Below are positions 23,374 through 37,642 of a DNA stretch of 64,000 nucleotides, one piece after another (position 1 is the first letter of the stretch; every line of letters begins with the position of its first letter). The stretch is from Blastomyces gilchristii SLH14081 (taxonomy: Eukaryota > Ascomycota > Eurotiomycetes > Onygenales > Ajellomycetaceae), in assembly GCF_000003855.2 (NCBI RefSeq), contig NW_003101678.1, positions 3,220,484 through 3,284,483 on the forward strand. Reading direction: 5' to 3'. The notes beneath the pieces were generated by a model that was not told the origin of the DNA, ran no database searches, and saw only the letters and a list, made by a program, of their open reading frames with translations. The position numbers were made by a program, and so were the translations under genes.

Positions 23374-23480
23374 TGTTGGTGATTACTACACCTACCCTAG
23401 TCACGTGCCACCCCAACCTATTCATTTAGTGTAACTCGCGTAGATAGATTACACACATAACACAACAACATTATTCTTCA
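23374..23480 (+). repeat. 5' LTR of the copia element
   Basis: 107 bp, TGTTGG...TTCTTCA, near-identical to the outer part of the 3' LTR (42675-42774). It keeps CpG sites (CACGTG, CTCGCGTAG) although the element interior has almost none. It marks the sharp border of the AT-rich block. Confidence 0.8.
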
Positions 23481-26400
23481 AGAGATTATAAAGCCCTTCA
23501 CAAACAATGAATAACTACAATAATGTGCTAAATTGATATCTTCATATGTTATTATAAGCATGTCTAGATAATTTATTAATTAATTGAACTCATAATTAAT
23601 CTAAGATCTGAGAAGATGTCTGACTTAATAAAAGAATATATATCTTTAAGATGAAGAAATGAGAAAATATCAGAGTAGTAAACATAAAATCATAGATTAC
23701 TATTAATATTAATAATAAATCAGAAGACAGTTTCTGAGATATTTAAGCTGAATAAAATCATTACAGAGAAATAGTTTAATAAGTTTAATAAATATAAAGA
23801 CTTAGTTAAAGATATCAGTGAGATATCAGATAATATAGAGAGCTTAAATAACTGAAATAACAATAGCTTAGTAAGTAAGAAAACTTATATAAGACTTGAA
23901 ATTATAAGACTTCAGTATAAGATTAAGTGAATGAAAATTAATAAAGATAAGACTTTTATAAGTGATAAAATAAAAATAAATCTGACAGAATATTTTCAGT
24001 GAAAAGAGAAGATATCTATTATAATAAAAGTTCTTGAAGAATTTAGAAGTTAAGTAAGACTTATTAAAAGATTAATAGTTTTTACTAGATTTATTAACTA
24101 CTTAATATAAAGAGAGAAAATTCTTCTAATTATAAAGTAGTCTGAAATTAATAATATTCTTAAAGATAATAATCTTAATAAGAATACTATTATAAATATA
24201 TAATATTTTTGAAAAGAATATAATCTTTAATTATATAATTATATATAATCTGTAATTACTCTATAGATTAAGACTTATTTCACTATACTTAAGAAATTCA
24301 AGTTATTTACTTATACTCTATAAACTATTATAGAGAATAACTTTTCTGAGAGATCTATTATTTATAGAATCTATCTATTTAAGAAGCTAATTAGCATGAC
24401 TACTAAGTTAAAAGACTTAGATTATACTTTTATTAAATATCTGATTATTACAAGAACTGATTATATTCATCTAGAATATAAGATTTCAGATATCATGTTT
24501 TTTAACAGACTGCTTATAGAAGTTAACAGAGATTGAGTCTTATTTATAAGAAATTAAATGAATTAAATTGATAAAGATAATACTTAATTCTTAGAGAATG
24601 ATTTTATAAGTCTGTACTGTAATATTCTTTTACAGCTCTCTGCTATCAATGAGATAAGTACTGATATATATAGAAATTCTATCAATAACATACAAGACAA
24701 GAATAAGAAAGACAAGAATAAAGAGAAAGACAAGAATAAGAATATTGAATTTAAATCTGAATATAGAGATAATAATGTGAAGATATACTATTATTATTAA
24801 AAAGTTAATCATATTCAGACTAACTGTTGAAAGAAATACTCTGAGAAACATTCTTCAAATTTGAATTTCAACATCAATAGAAATAAGAATAAAGACAAGA
24901 ATGTGAAGAATATAGATACTACTTCTGTTTATAATATTATAAAGTAAGTATTTTGTATTAAAGAAAAGATCTATATAAGTAATCAGATAGAAAAAGATAT
25001 CTGAATTCTAGACTCTGAATTGAGTGCTCATGTTACATCTCACAGAGATCTTGTTATAATAAAATCTCAGAAGATGAAAGTGATATTAAAAATAACAGAT
25101 GAAATGATAATCTCTGCTACAGCTATAGAAGATACAAAGATTTTAGTGAAAGAAGTAAATATACTATTAAATAATGTCTACTATGTTCTGAAGTTAAAAG
25201 TGAATCTTATGAGTATAAGTAAGTATATATATCAGAGTTATATCTATAAGCAGTTGATATATAAGAATAATTATACTATGTTAATTATATCTTCTGACTG
25301 CATATTCTCATTTACAGCAAGATTAAATGAGAATAATATCTATGAGATGAAAAGACTGATTATATACAGAGACTTGATTCAGTTTACTATACTTAATAAT
25401 AACTTTAAATCTGTGAATATATTATAGATAAAAGAGGATACAATATTGATACTATCTGACAGAAATGATACAAAGATTATAGAATTTACAATGATATAAT
25501 AATATTAAAAGCTAGAACATTTAAATTCTGTGAATATTGTAAAAATAATAGCAGATTCATATCTAGAGATGAGAATTATTAGTTAATAAGCTTTATCATT
25601 TTACAAAGTCTGTGTTCAGATAAAAATAATATATTCAATCTTTATATCTATGACATAAGCTGTTAAGCTAGTAATGAGATTCTTCATCAATCTGACAGAG
25701 AATGAAAAAACACTTTTCAATGAGAATAACACTCTCACTAGAGAGAGTGTAAGCTACTGATTAAATATAATAGATAATACAATCTGTTATAGATGAGTAA
25801 TTCTTATAATAAGAAAGAGAGAATCTACTATAAGATTAATAAACTTCATTACAGATATTAAAATAATTACATAATATCAAGTTAAAATTCTACACTGAGA
25901 TGATAAAGAAGAGTTTAAAAGTCAAGAACTTAAGACCTACTATCAGAGTAAAGAAATAATGTATGAAATGACTATATCTGATATATTATAATTAAATAAC
26001 TCAGTGAAACACATGAATTGAATAATTATAGAAAAGATATAAAGCCTACTATTTAATAGTGAATTAGAAAGAGAACTTTGAGATGAAGTAGTATAAGCTG
26101 TGATTATAATGATTAATATATTCTCAATATTAATAAAGATATTTAAATGTAAGAAAGAAACATCATTTACATATTTTAAAGCATGAACTGAGATGCAATC
26201 TTCTATTCATTGAATACAGAGATGAGAGTGTAAGATCTATAAGAAGGATTTAAAAGTGTTAAATAAACTCACAGATAGAACTGATAGTAAGAAATAACAG
26301 CTGATTGAATACTAAAAATTATATTAATATTATATATGAGATTCTATTGTACATTGTCTTGAGATTGCATAAGATATCATATTTAATGAAGCTCTTAATA

Positions 26401-28540
26401 TGAGTGTAAATACATCTGTAAATACAGTGAGAGAATTCAATGAATTATCTAATAAATTGAATATTCTGAATGTCAGAGAGAGATGATAACACTGTCTTCT
26501 AAGAAGACTTATAAAGAATAAATCAGATGTTTTAAAGATAATTATTAATAAGAACTTAGAGAATGTAATTAATTCAATCTATCTTCTAAATAATGAGACA
26601 CAGCTTGTTATGAATGAAGAGTCTGAAGATTCTGTTAATAAGAATAATTCTGTTCTAAGTATTCTAACAGACTGATTAACTACACTAGTAGAAGTCAAGA
26701 GAAGCTCAGACTGAGACTATTAACATAAGATAATGAAAAAGAAGATTAAGATATTTGAATAGAAGAAGATATATATTATTATTAAAAAGACTCTGAAAAT
26801 GAATATTCTTACAGATAAATGAGTATATAATCAGAAATTCAATAATAAGAGAGAAATCATTTATTTTAGAGTTCACTGAGTGATTAGAGAGTTCTTATAA
26901 TAGCAGAATATTCATTATATAAGATTGTATACTGCAGTGATATCAGAGTCTACATTATATAATCTATTTACTATATTAACTACTAGAGAATGAAAGATTA
27001 AATTAACTGACTATATATTTATATTTTTAAATAATATATTATCTCAGAATAAGATAATCTATATGCAACTACTCACAGATGTTAAACACAGTAGAGAGAG
27101 CTTGATAAGATTACTCTGTCAGAGTCTATATAAAATGAAACAAGCTGTAAGAATATAGTATTTTCTCATAATAAAGCATCTAACTACATTGAGATTTAAG
27201 ATATTATCTTATGATAGTAGATTTCTATATCACTCTGTTTATAAGATCTATCTGACATTGTATATTAATGATTATCAGATGACAGAATCTCAAGAACAGT
27301 AATTATTATTATTATTATTATTCTTTTATTATACTCATATGCAAGCGGAGCTTATGATGAGTCCTTGCGTGATGTTAAATACAGGCCAAGTGTTGATTAT
27401 ACAGGAGGAAATACAGGTGTTGAGACCACATCAAGATAACAAGAACATAGGAAATACAAAGAAGTGACAATTAAATACATGCGATAATAACTTCTCATCC
27501 CAGGAACATAGAGCGATTCATTGGAGCGATTTGTACACCTCTGTATTTATTAGAAACCTGAGGTGCTTGAGTTCTGGATTTAATGTATCCCCTGCGGGTT
27601 TTGAACCCACACGCCTTGGTTTCCCACGCCAAGGCGCTACCAGGTGGCCGCATTAACCATTCGGCCACCGGGGCCAAGAACAGCAATTAGACTGAGTATT
27701 AAGAAAGATCACAAAGAGATTTGAGATAAAGAATGTTAAAGAGATTAAGTCATATCTTGAAATAAAGATTAAATGTTAGAGAAATGATGATCTAGTGATT
27801 ATACAGAGCTGTTATATTGAGAAGATTCTTGAAGATTTCAGTATGAATAAGATAAATTTAGCTGACACTCTGATAGCAGCTGGTATATAACTGAAATTCT
27901 CATCTGATGAGAGAGAGAGATTGAATAATGACTTTACAGCTATGAGATATTATCAAGAATTGAAATTATTGCAATATTTGATCTTAAGCAGCTGGTCAGA
28001 TCTGGTGTTTGTGATTAACTATCTCTCATATTTTAACTTATATCTGTATAAGATATGTTGAGTAGTGTTGAGACATGTTCTATATTATGTCAAGAAGATG
28101 AAGAATCATGGCATATTATACAAGAAGAAGATAGAAGATGATCTGAGTTCTGTGACATACTGCAATTCAGACTGAGTGAGAGTGAATCTTTAATACAAAT
28201 TGACTACTGACTATGTTATATTGATTAACAGGTCACTGATCTTATAGCAGTTGCAGAGACAGATATCTATTATCAAATTAATTATGAAAGCTGAGTATAT
28301 TAAAGCTAGTGAGACAGCTTGTGAGATAATCTGATTGAATGATATATTATATAACACTGAATTAATAAATGATGAAAAAGTAAAAATATACTTACATCTA
28401 TAAGTTGATAATAAGAGAGCAATCAATCTAGCAAAGAGAGAATTCTTAACATGAAGATTGCATCACATTGAGATCAGATATCATATTCTCTGTGATTTGA
28501 TTAAAAAAGAGAAAATTATGATGAAACATGTTGATTCTAC
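23481..28540 (+). pseudogene. Copia gag-pol polyprotein remnant (5' to RNase H)
   Basis: Recognisable order for Ty1/copia: protease-like segment (ILDSELSAHVTSHRDL at 25003-25050, with the usual preceding Trp now TGA), GAG-pre-integrase and integrase region (25440-26300, heavily mutated), reverse transcriptase with the FLN..L....IYM segment near 27030-27070 and YxDD box mutated to YIND (27261-27272). After SINE-1 come the thumb (YIEKILEDFSMNK) and RNase H with SETACEII-LN, KRAINLAKREF and HHIEIRYH. Many stops are TGA at conserved Trp codons. It is not functional. Confidence 0.8.
27301..27674 (-). mobile_element. tRNA-derived SINE, copy 1
   Basis: On the minus strand it starts with a tRNA-like head (GCCCCGGTGGCCGAATGG, an A-box; later GGGTTCAAAACCC, a B-box) of Ser/Leu type. 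A unique body follows, ending in an (AAT)n tail. A 14-bp TSD flanks it: CAAGAACAGTAATT at 27291-27304 and CAAGAACAGCAATT at 27675-27688, differing by one C/T. It interrupts the copia reverse transcriptase. Length is about 375 bp. Confidence 0.9.
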
Positions 28541-29022
28541 TGAATTAAAATAGATTTCTCAAACACACCGCTTCACCACGAACTCGCTAGATTTTTCGAA
28601 TAAGAACCCGCTGATAGATTCATTGAAAAGCCCTCAATCATACAAGCATTTTGACCCTATCGCTGACTGCATACCCCGTGTGGTGGTGGAGTTATCCAGC
28701 CAAATGTGAACCAGATATTGTTCAAAACTCCTGTGTGGGATTATCCCCTGTTCTCCTCTACCACACCACAATCCCGGGCCAAATTGCCATACAAATTGTA
28801 AGGTGAAGAGACCTAGTCATATGTGTCAATCTTCTTGATTTTGAAAGATTCTCAATCTGTAATTGTAGAGATATCTGAGAAGTGATCTCTGCAAAAACCC
28901 TGTCCATCTTTGATGTTTTAAAACATCAATACCAAGTCCCACCCTTGTACCGCCCTTCCCAATCTGGCCCATCCCCGGCAGAAAAATACAAAAAAATACC
29001 TTGGCAATAATATCAAGCACAT

Positions 29023-29340
29023 TGTAAGAGGCCTACGCCGAATAGATCGGTATAATATATAGGTCTTATATAATAAAGAGAAAAATGTTAGAGAAGAAAA
29101 GAAAGAGAAAGTGTGAGAATTGATGATTGAAGTGAATATTTATATGCATATGCAGTGATGTATGCAGTGAAACTTCAGAGTGAAAGAATAGAGATTTTCA
29201 TATATAGTAAAGCTTCAGAGTGAAAGAATAGAAATTCTGTAGATTTTCAGCTGAGAATTACTGACTGAGAATCAGAGTGATAGAAATCTGTGAAGTGTAA
29301 TAGAATAGTTTATATAATTAATTAGATGCAGTCTGTCACA
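29023..29340 (-). repeat. 3' LTR of gypsy-2 (left)
   Basis: 318 bp, TGTAAGAGGCC...GTCTGTCACA on the + strand. The outer 40 bp keep CpG (ACGCCG, ATCGG), while the inner part has none. Differences from the right LTR are almost all C/T or G/A. Confidence 0.93.
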
Positions 29341-32300
29341 TTAATCTCTCTCTCTTTCTTAATTATATATAGCTTTCATCAGTCAAGAGCTGCAGTCTCA
29401 GATAACACAGAACTCAGAGTTCAGATCAGATGATTATAACTGACTTATTTCACAAGATATTATCAGCTACAGCTGTGAAATCTCTTATTAAGAATATTTT
29501 CAATCTCTTATTCAAGTTTGTTATCTTCTTTTATGATCTCTGATAACTGTCAGTTAGAAGTCAGTTGAGAAGAGACAGATCAGTGATAGTGCAGTAAAGC
29601 AAGCTTGTATAAAAGATATTATAAATCTCTGATAATGTATCAAGACAGTAGTTATAACTGTCTAGAACTTCTATCACTTTATACTTTGTATAGCAGTAAT
29701 TCAGTGTGTAAGATGAGTATATAATTTATATATTCTTAAGATTCAATTATACTAGATCTTCTATCTTATATTACTCAGTGAGATCTCAGTGAATATTAAT
29801 TTAATCTTCTTAATTCTGTTTAATACTTGTTATGAAGACTTCTGCTTAATCACAGATATCTCAGAGTTTTATTACTATATTATCAGTGATCTGAATCAGA
29901 CTGCAGAGATTTGATATGAAATGTATAATCTCTAGAAGATTCAGTACTTTCATGTGATATCTATATATAAGAAAGAATGAGCTTATATCTGTTAAAACAG
30001 TATCTCAGTTATTAATAACAACTTTGACATGTAGAAGAAGATCATATCAATTATCTTATAAATAATTACAGAACTTATAAAGATAATTCTTTACAGTCTG
30101 AATTATTCATTCTGATGTATCATTGATCTCAGAGTGATAGATAGTTAATAAATAGTATATAATCTTAAGAACTTGATAGATTCTTATTTAGAGAGTACTT
30201 ATGAATTAACAGCTCTGATCTAATACTATAGATCTTGATAATCTATACATTCAATAGAATGAGCTTCTTAGAAAAGCTTCAGTGACTTATTCAGTATTTA
30301 TCTTATTACAAGATTTTAATATTACATTCTAACTCAATCAGTTTATAATGATCAGAATGTTTCTATAATTCTTACTCTCAGAGAGATCAACAGTAAAGTC
30401 AATTATCACATCTTATCAGATTCTATCAGAAACTTTGAGCAGTTTCAGCAGGTTTTTTCTACAGTTCTTTTATGAGATGATGAAGAAATAATGATTACAG
30501 TTTCAGATGAAACATCAGATGCTGTTTAATATCTCAGATCAGTAGAACTCTCAAGAGATCATTTAATATAGTTATTTATAACCTGAATAATCAGTCATAT
30601 AAAAGTCATGCATCTCTTGTATTATTCAGATGTATAAGAGTTCAGAGTGAAGAACTCAGCATTATTCATGAAATTATAGAGTGTTATTATGATCAATTGA
30701 ATATTCTAAGATGTTAGTTCTTATACATAGTTCTGAAAGAAATTAAGATACTTCTTATCATACTGCTTCAGTGAGTGCTTGAAGAAGTTCATCAGTTTAA
30801 GCTGCTGTATGTCATAGTTCATCTAATATAAGTTCAGAAGAAGTTGAGATATCAGTGACAGTTCTAATCAGAGAAGTATGTATAGTGTCATAAGCTGTTT
30901 CATCTTAATTAACTAGTATCTTCAGATTTAAGAGTTAGTACTCTTGATTTATTCAGTGAGTATCTGTTACATTAATGACATATCTTGCTCTTATTGTGAG
31001 AGATCATCTGTCATCAAGTTCTGACTGTCAGAACAGTAGTGTATTGTAAAATGAAAGTGACTTAAGAACTTAGTTTATTATATCTGTCATTCAGTGAGTT
31101 TACAGATAGTTATAAAGTACTTGAGATTCTTATAATCTGTGATTATCTTAAATTCAGAGATACTTTAGAGTTTGAAGTCTCATTCTTCTAGACAGTGTAT
31201 GATTGTGAGAAGTTTCTTATCATAGATCTCATAGTTGTATTCAACAGAACTCAGTTTCTTAGATATGAAGATGCATGATTATAAGACATCTTTATTATTA
31301 TATTACAATATAGCTTCTTCTGTGATATAGTCAGAGAAATCAGCTTTAATAACTATCTTATAATCAGAATTGAATATTATCAGCAGAGAGATATTAATAA
31401 ATATCTTCTTTATTTATATAAATACAGCTTCAGTGTCTACTGATCATTGAAATACTGAGTCTTTCTTAATGAGTTCTGTAAGTATTCTTATAATATCTGA
31501 GAAGTTTTATATAAATCACTGATAGAAGTTAGTGAATTCAATGAAGCTTTATACATCTTTCACAGTACATGAAGTCTCTCACTTAACAATAGCAGAGACC
31601 TTCTCAGAATTCATTTGAATTCTCTTATCAGCTTCTATGATAAAGTCTAGATATTTTGTACTCTTGACTTTGAAATCACACTTGTTAATATCTATTGATA
31701 GTTCTATCTCTGATAATTATTATAATATCTTCTACATATATTCTTGATATTCTTTTCTAAATTCATCAGTGAAGATGAGAATGTCATCTAGATATACAGA
31801 TACAAACTTATCAAGAAAATCTCAGAGTATCTAGTTAATATACTTCTGAAATATACTGAGAGTATTAATCAGTTCAAAGAGTGTAACTACTCATTTAAAG
31901 AGATTATAATATGTTCAGAATACTGTAAGTTATTCATCTTCTTCAGTGATATGAATCTTATAAAACACAGTAATGATATCTAACTTTGTAAACTATTGAG
32001 CTTATCTGATACATGCTAGAATTTCATTGATAACAGATAAAAGATAATGATCTTTCTTTATCAATCTGTTCAGTTCTTGATAGTTTACATAGAATCAGAG
32101 TTTTTCATCTGATTTCTTTGCAAAGAGAATAGAAGCTGCAGTGAAAGAGTTACTAATATATATGAATTTCTTATTCAACAGATTATTAAATGTCTTCTGA
32201 AGAAGAAGAAGTTCATCTCAGAATATATTATAAAGAGAGTCTCATAGTGATTTAATATTCTTATTATTCTTCTTTTCTAACTTGATACTATGATTCACAT

Positions 32301-34456
32301 CTGAGTCTGATAAGAGAAGTAGATTTATAATATTATCTTATCAGAAGACATCTAGATATTCATAATATTATTAAGAGAGTTTTATATGAGAATCTGTTAT
32401 TGTAGTATAGAATAACTTTTCTAGAGCTTTCTTAATATTGATTAGACTGACAGAATAGATTAATACATAGTTCTACTATCAGTGACTTTGTCAGTGACTC
32501 TGTCAGTAGTTTTGATAATGACTTCTTTTTCAGAGTATTTCATAAGTGTTGACAGAGATCTGTGTAAGATTCATAGTCTTGTGAATATTATCTTTGTAAA
32601 TCCTATTATTATTAGAGAATATTAAGCTCCTGTTTTAAGTATTTAACAAGATGTCTTATTCAGATAGTCAGACAAGTTCTAGCATGAGATCATAGTCAAG
32701 ATTCTCAACTTTGTATACATAGACATCTTCATATTGATATTCTTCAACATCTATGTTTAGTTTCATTATGTAATGAGTATGAATATCTTTTAAATCATTA
32801 AATTCTATGAGAAGTCAGAGTCTTGATAAGAAGATATACTGAAGATTATAATATCTTATAATTGAAGATTTAATCATTGTGTAATAGCATAGATCACTGT
32901 CTATCATAGCTTTTATATTATACATGTTATCTATCACAGTAGATACAAGAATCACATTCATTGTCACTTTCTCTTTAAATTATCATTGTCTGATCTCTTC
33001 AAGCTTCTGCTTGCAAATTTGAACAGAAGCTAATCTTTTCCCTGTTTCATTGAGATATTCTCATAGTTATCAGCTGAATTCTTCTCTAATGTAACATGAT
33101 TGATGCAGACAGGCACTGATCCATTCTTTGAATGAGAAGATATGTAGATTAATTGACAGTAGAAAGCAATGTACTCTGATTAATTACAGTTGATATACAC
33201 TTCTTATTGATATTAATCAGTGACTTCTTCAGAAGTGATCTCAGAGACTTGAAAGCCTGTTCAAATAACAGAGACTCTTGTTTATATATAGATATTTAAG
33301 TCTACTCAGTTCATAGCATCTGCATTATTATTGTTATTTCTTAATACAGATGTGTGAGTGACTGAGTTATTTCTCAGTGCAGGTGTATAAGTGTAATATC
33401 TTCTATCACTGTTCTATATACTCTTGAGCTTGATAAGATGATTATTCAATGTTCAGAGCTGTGTGCAGAAGTCTTCATAAGTTGAGTCTTTGTTTATACT
33501 TATAAGAGTCTATAAGAGTTTAAAAGTTAGTATCTTCTTAAGTATACTAATCTTCACTCAATTCTCTCAAGATTGATCACTCACTTTCAAGATTTTAATA
33601 TTGAAGTTAGAAATGAATGTTGTGAGAGAAGTGTTTCTCTGTCAGACACTCTGTAATCAATCTAATGCTTTCTATTGTATAACAGTGTCTTAGAACAGAA
33701 TATCAAGATATTTGATGATATTATCAGATATTCATAATGCTGATTCATATACTTTTATTCATGAATGAAACTTCTGTTTTGTATGATTCTTCAATCATTT
33801 ATTGATATATCAATCTTGATTATTTAGTGAACTGATAGCATCTTTATCTACACTCAGTTTCATAAGCATTTCTATCCTTCATGATGAGTAGAGAGTGAGA
33901 TTGAAAGTATTGAAATATATGAAAGTATCTAAGCATTCTTTCAGTGCTTTTATATTTGATTCTGTCAGTATTAAAATTGTCTGTGCAGAGAGTTCTTGTT
34001 AAGATAATTATTAAATTTCATTATATTAATGTTATTGAGTTGCATGCATATCAGCTATTTATTATTATTGTAATTTCAATATTACTCAGAGTCACTGTGA
34101 CACTGCATCTATACTCATGTTTAAGAGTTCTTTCATACTATTGTTAGACATGATTATATTAATTATTGAATGTGTGATATCTGTGAAATTGAAAGAAGTG
34201 TAATTATATGAATATCTTATATATCTGTAGTATCAGAACTCTCAGGTCTTTCACTGATATTCTCTTTATAAGATCTTGTTCTCTTCATACAATCTTGTTA
34301 CAGAGTCAGAGCAACTGACAAGTAAGCTTCTATCTGAGAACTCAGTGTCTGCTTAACTGATTGACTGTTTCTCTATTTCTTATATATCATTACACATTTA
34401 GATATCTTCTTGATAAATAATCAGTTCTAATAAGAAGACAATGAATGTTTTTCTAG

Positions 34457-34774
34457 TGTAAGAGGCCTACACTGAATAGATTGATATAATATATAGATCT
34501 TATATAACAAAGAGAAAAACATTAGAGAAGGAAAGAAAGAGAAAGTGTGAGAATCAGTAATTGAAGTGAATATTTATACACATACATGGTGATGTATGCA
34601 GTGGAACTTCGGGGTGAAAGAATAGGGGTTTTCATACATGATAGAGCTTTAGAGTGGAAGAATAGAAACTCTGTAGGTTTTCAGCTGAGGATCAGCAACT
34701 GAGAATCGGAGCGGTAGAAATCTGTGAAGTGTAACAGAATAGTCTATATAATTAATCAGGCGCAGCCCGTCACA
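34457..34774 (-). repeat. 5' LTR of gypsy-2 (right)
   Basis: 318 bp. Here the inner 100 bp lack CpG while the outer half keeps CpG and GpG (CTTCGGGGTG, GAGCGG, CAGGCGCAGCCCGTCACA), the mirror image of the left LTR. Confidence 0.93.
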
Positions 34775-36020
34775 CACATAATCAATGAACACTTCTGAAG
34801 TGCAATCTCTGTGAATACTCTGTCTGTTGTCAGTGTATCTAGACATCAACACCAAGTCTTACTCTCATATCACTCCTCTCAATCTGGCTCATCTCTGGCA
34901 GAATAATACAAAAAGATACCTCAGTAACAGTATTTAATACATAATCAGTGAATAACAAGTTAACAGAACAAGTCAACAGCACATCAACAACTATAAATTC
35001 AGTATACTTCAAGATCTGACTGAGTCTTTGATCTCTGCACAGTGAGATATATTAAATCTAGTTTTAATATCTCAATATTCAATAGATTCTGTAAGAAATT
35101 AAGAACAGAAATACTAGATTTCTATTGAATTTAAGAATTAATTCTATATTAATATAATCATTGACAAAGTCTTCTATTTTGAGATATAAATAACCAGTTT
35201 CTCTACATTTCACTGACAATATTTATATTATTATATAGAAACAGACTTATATTCTCTATAATATCAAGACTCTGAAGAGAGAAAGTCTTGATAGAGAATA
35301 TACAGTAGTATATATTTTAGCAGTTTCTATCTCATTCTTCTGCAGCAGCTAATGCAAAAAAAAAAGATCTTAGAAATAGTTTTTTACTTCTCTTGAAAAA
35401 GTAAGATGTTTTTCTCTGAGTTTTATATAATATTCTTACAAAGAATTAAAAACAAAGTTATTTTCTGTCATAATTTCATATTCTTTTAAGTAAGAATTAC
35501 TTTTTCAGTGACTGAAGAGCTTTTATTAATACTTAATTCTTTTATACACTCTTTATTAACTGATTTGAGTTGCTCACTTATTGTGTGAGAAGAATTGAAT
35601 GATTTAGAATAAAATTAAATAGTTTTAATCAATTTCTCTGCAAAAAATTAATTTATTTTTTATCAGTTTTTATCTCAAAAACTGTCATATCATCTGATTT
35701 ATTATTAATTGATATCATACTTTTTCTCACTATATCTTAAGAAAGAGATTGTAAAGATTTCATTGAGTTATCTTAAAAATTGATTTTAGTTTATTAGATT
35801 CTCTTCAAAAATCAAACCTAGTTACTGAACTAGTGTGAAAAAAATCAGATGTTTTATATATAAAAGTCTTTTATTCTTCTTTTGAAATAGTCTGATCAAC
35901 TTTTCAATTGAAAATAGACTTAGAAATCTCTTAATTGAAATAGTCTGATCAATTTTTTAAAAGAGTTCAATAAATATCTCAATTGAAACAGTCTGATCAA
36001 CTTTTCAGTGAGTGAGAACA

Positions 36021-37619
36021 ATGAGTTCAAAAATATTCTCAGTTAATGTGAAAAAAGATGCTTTCTCAAATGCTATTCCTGAGATTGAAATTCTAAAGAG
36101 AAGAAAGAAAGAAGAAATAAAGAAATAACAAGTTCTTGAAATACAGAAACTTGAAAAAGTAAGTAAGATTCTTGAAAAGCAGTGTCTGAGTGAGATGAAT
36201 GAAGAAGTTCTGTTAATTCTTCATACTCAGACTAGACAACTACAGAAGATGATCAAGTTCAAACTTGAAATTTCAAACACAGTTCAAAACACATTGAAAA
36301 TTCCTAGTATAATTACTGACTCTTTATTTTGCTCTTCTTCTTTTTCTACTTCTTCTTCTTCTTTAAATCAGAAGAAAACATATGCTCAAGCAGCTGAATC
36401 TACTATCTCTAAACCTGCTATCTCAAAATCTGCTCAAAATTCTGAGAAAACTGAGAAGATTGCTGCTCATACTTCTATTTATAGAAAAGTAGAGAAAGAA
36501 ATATAAAAAGAGAAAACCTTTCAAATCTCCAGAAATAGAAGACTTATTCTCAAAGTCTTAAATCAGAATATCTTACAAAGAAACAAGCTAAACTCAAATC
36601 TCATTTTAAGAATTAGAAATGAAATTAATCAGCAGTTCTTTTCTCAGTTAATGACTGATATTAAAGTTCAAAAATCAGTTATAGCTTTAATTGAGTCATT
36701 CTTCTTTGAAAACTTTATTATTCTGACTACAATGCCTGAATTCAGTGCAGAATTTCTTATTCAGAATGAGAATCTCTGAAAATAAGCAGTAGAATCTGTA
36801 TTAAATACAATAATTCTATCTGAGAGAAATGAAAAGTAAGATAAATTCATTCTTCATGATATTTCAGTTGATATTTTTGACTGTGAAGAAGAAATGCTAC
36901 TTCTTAAAAATAAATTAGAAGAATATAATACTATTCAACTGAGAAAAGAGACTATATAACTAAATTCAATTGAGTTCAGATAAAGCAGAAGAAATGCCTC
37001 TATTCTAGTATATACAAAGACACTTGAACAGTCAAAGATCTCTGAAGTAAGAGTAGCAGATTTGAAAATAAGAGTTTATAAATACAAAGACTCAAGAATG
37101 AATCTCAAAGCTTAAACACAGTATTCAAACTATCAAAGATATGAACACTTTGTAATCTCTTATTTTAGAGACTCAAAATGTGCATTCTGTGCCAGAGATC
37201 ACAAAACTGATGAGTATAAATATGAAATATACTCAAAAAGAGATGAAATATGTCAACACACTCTGCTTAAATACTCTAATTGTAAAGAAAAATATGCATC
37301 TAGCTCAAAAGAATGTATATTTACTTCAAGAACTTAAAAGAACTGAAGAAAAGATGAAGCACAAAGCAAATCTAGAACTGAAGAGAATAATCAAGTCAGT
37401 AAACTCACAACTGCAAGCTTAAAAAGAAGAAACTCTTAACTATTTAAATCTTCAAACTTCAATTCTTCAGCTAAATGTAAATAGAATTTGAACTCTCAAA
37501 CTTCTGTTAAGATTAGAGAATTGAGAAATAACTCTGATAATAAACTAGATATAATACAAGCAGTTGAGATTTTTACTTTTCAGAATAGTTATAATCTACT
37601 ATCTGATGATAGTGATTAG
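36021..37619 (+). pseudogene. LINE A ORF1 (gag-like, zinc-knuckle) remnant
   Basis: A 533-codon frame, still aligned with ORF1 of LINE B, with several internal stops. It encodes a Lys/Gln-rich coiled-coil N terminus, a Ser-rich/AQAAE segment, and a C-terminal zinc-knuckle region whose cysteines are partly lost compared with LINE B. Nucleic-acid chaperone or RNP function is known for such LINE ORF1 proteins. Confidence 0.75.
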
Positions 37620-37642
37620 ATTCTACTCTACTCTCTTTTAGT

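Larger units (their letters stand above)
29023..34774 (-). mobile_element. Gypsy-type LTR retrotransposon 2 (gypsy-2)
   Basis: 5,752 bp with 318-bp LTRs and an identical 5-bp TSD CACAT (29018-29022 and 34775-34779). Orientation is minus: a purine tract (GAAAGAGAGAGAGA, minus strand) borders the left LTR, and the reverse transcriptase reads on the minus strand with YLDDILIFTDE (box at 31783-31794) followed by a KCDFKV..TKYL-FII segment. Frames are broken throughout by G-to-A/C-to-T changes. It inserted into the 5' UTR of LINE A. Confidence 0.92.
28560..35114 (+). promoter_or_regulatory. 5' UTR/promoter region of LINE A, split by gypsy-2
   Basis: The segment 28560-29022 continues at 34775-35114, the rest being gypsy-2. 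The same sequence sits at the 5' end of LINE B (62240-62866), so it belongs to the LINE. It contains two copies of a roughly 150-bp monomer (motifs ATATCTTTTTGTATTTTTCTG, ATGGGCCAGATT and GGGACTTGGCATTGATGTTT in LINE B orientation); gypsy-2 lies at their junction. The left part keeps CpG and GC content whereas the right part has lost it. A promoter role is inferred by analogy with other LINE 5' monomers. Confidence 0.65.

Noticed and set aside
27590..27674. Genuine tRNA-Ser/Leu gene
   Set aside because: The head is tRNA-like but its 3' part continues into a SINE body, the anticodon arm is irregular, and three dispersed copies have TSDs.
27495..27686. Small ORF across the SINE head (also at 42471-42698)
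   Set aside because: It is a translation of the tRNA-like SINE head on the minus strand, not a protein gene.
25003..28555. Alternative genetic code (TGA read as Trp)
   Set aside because: TGA at Trp positions occurs only in mutated transposons; the host genes use TGG and normal stops.
28551..35123. Independent transposon with a 9-bp TSD (TAGATTTCT at 28551-28559 and 35115-35123)
   Set aside because: The same sequence sits in the same place, at the LINE 5' end and joined to the same LINE body, in LINE B, so it is part of the LINE. An ancient insertion in the LINE ancestor cannot be excluded.
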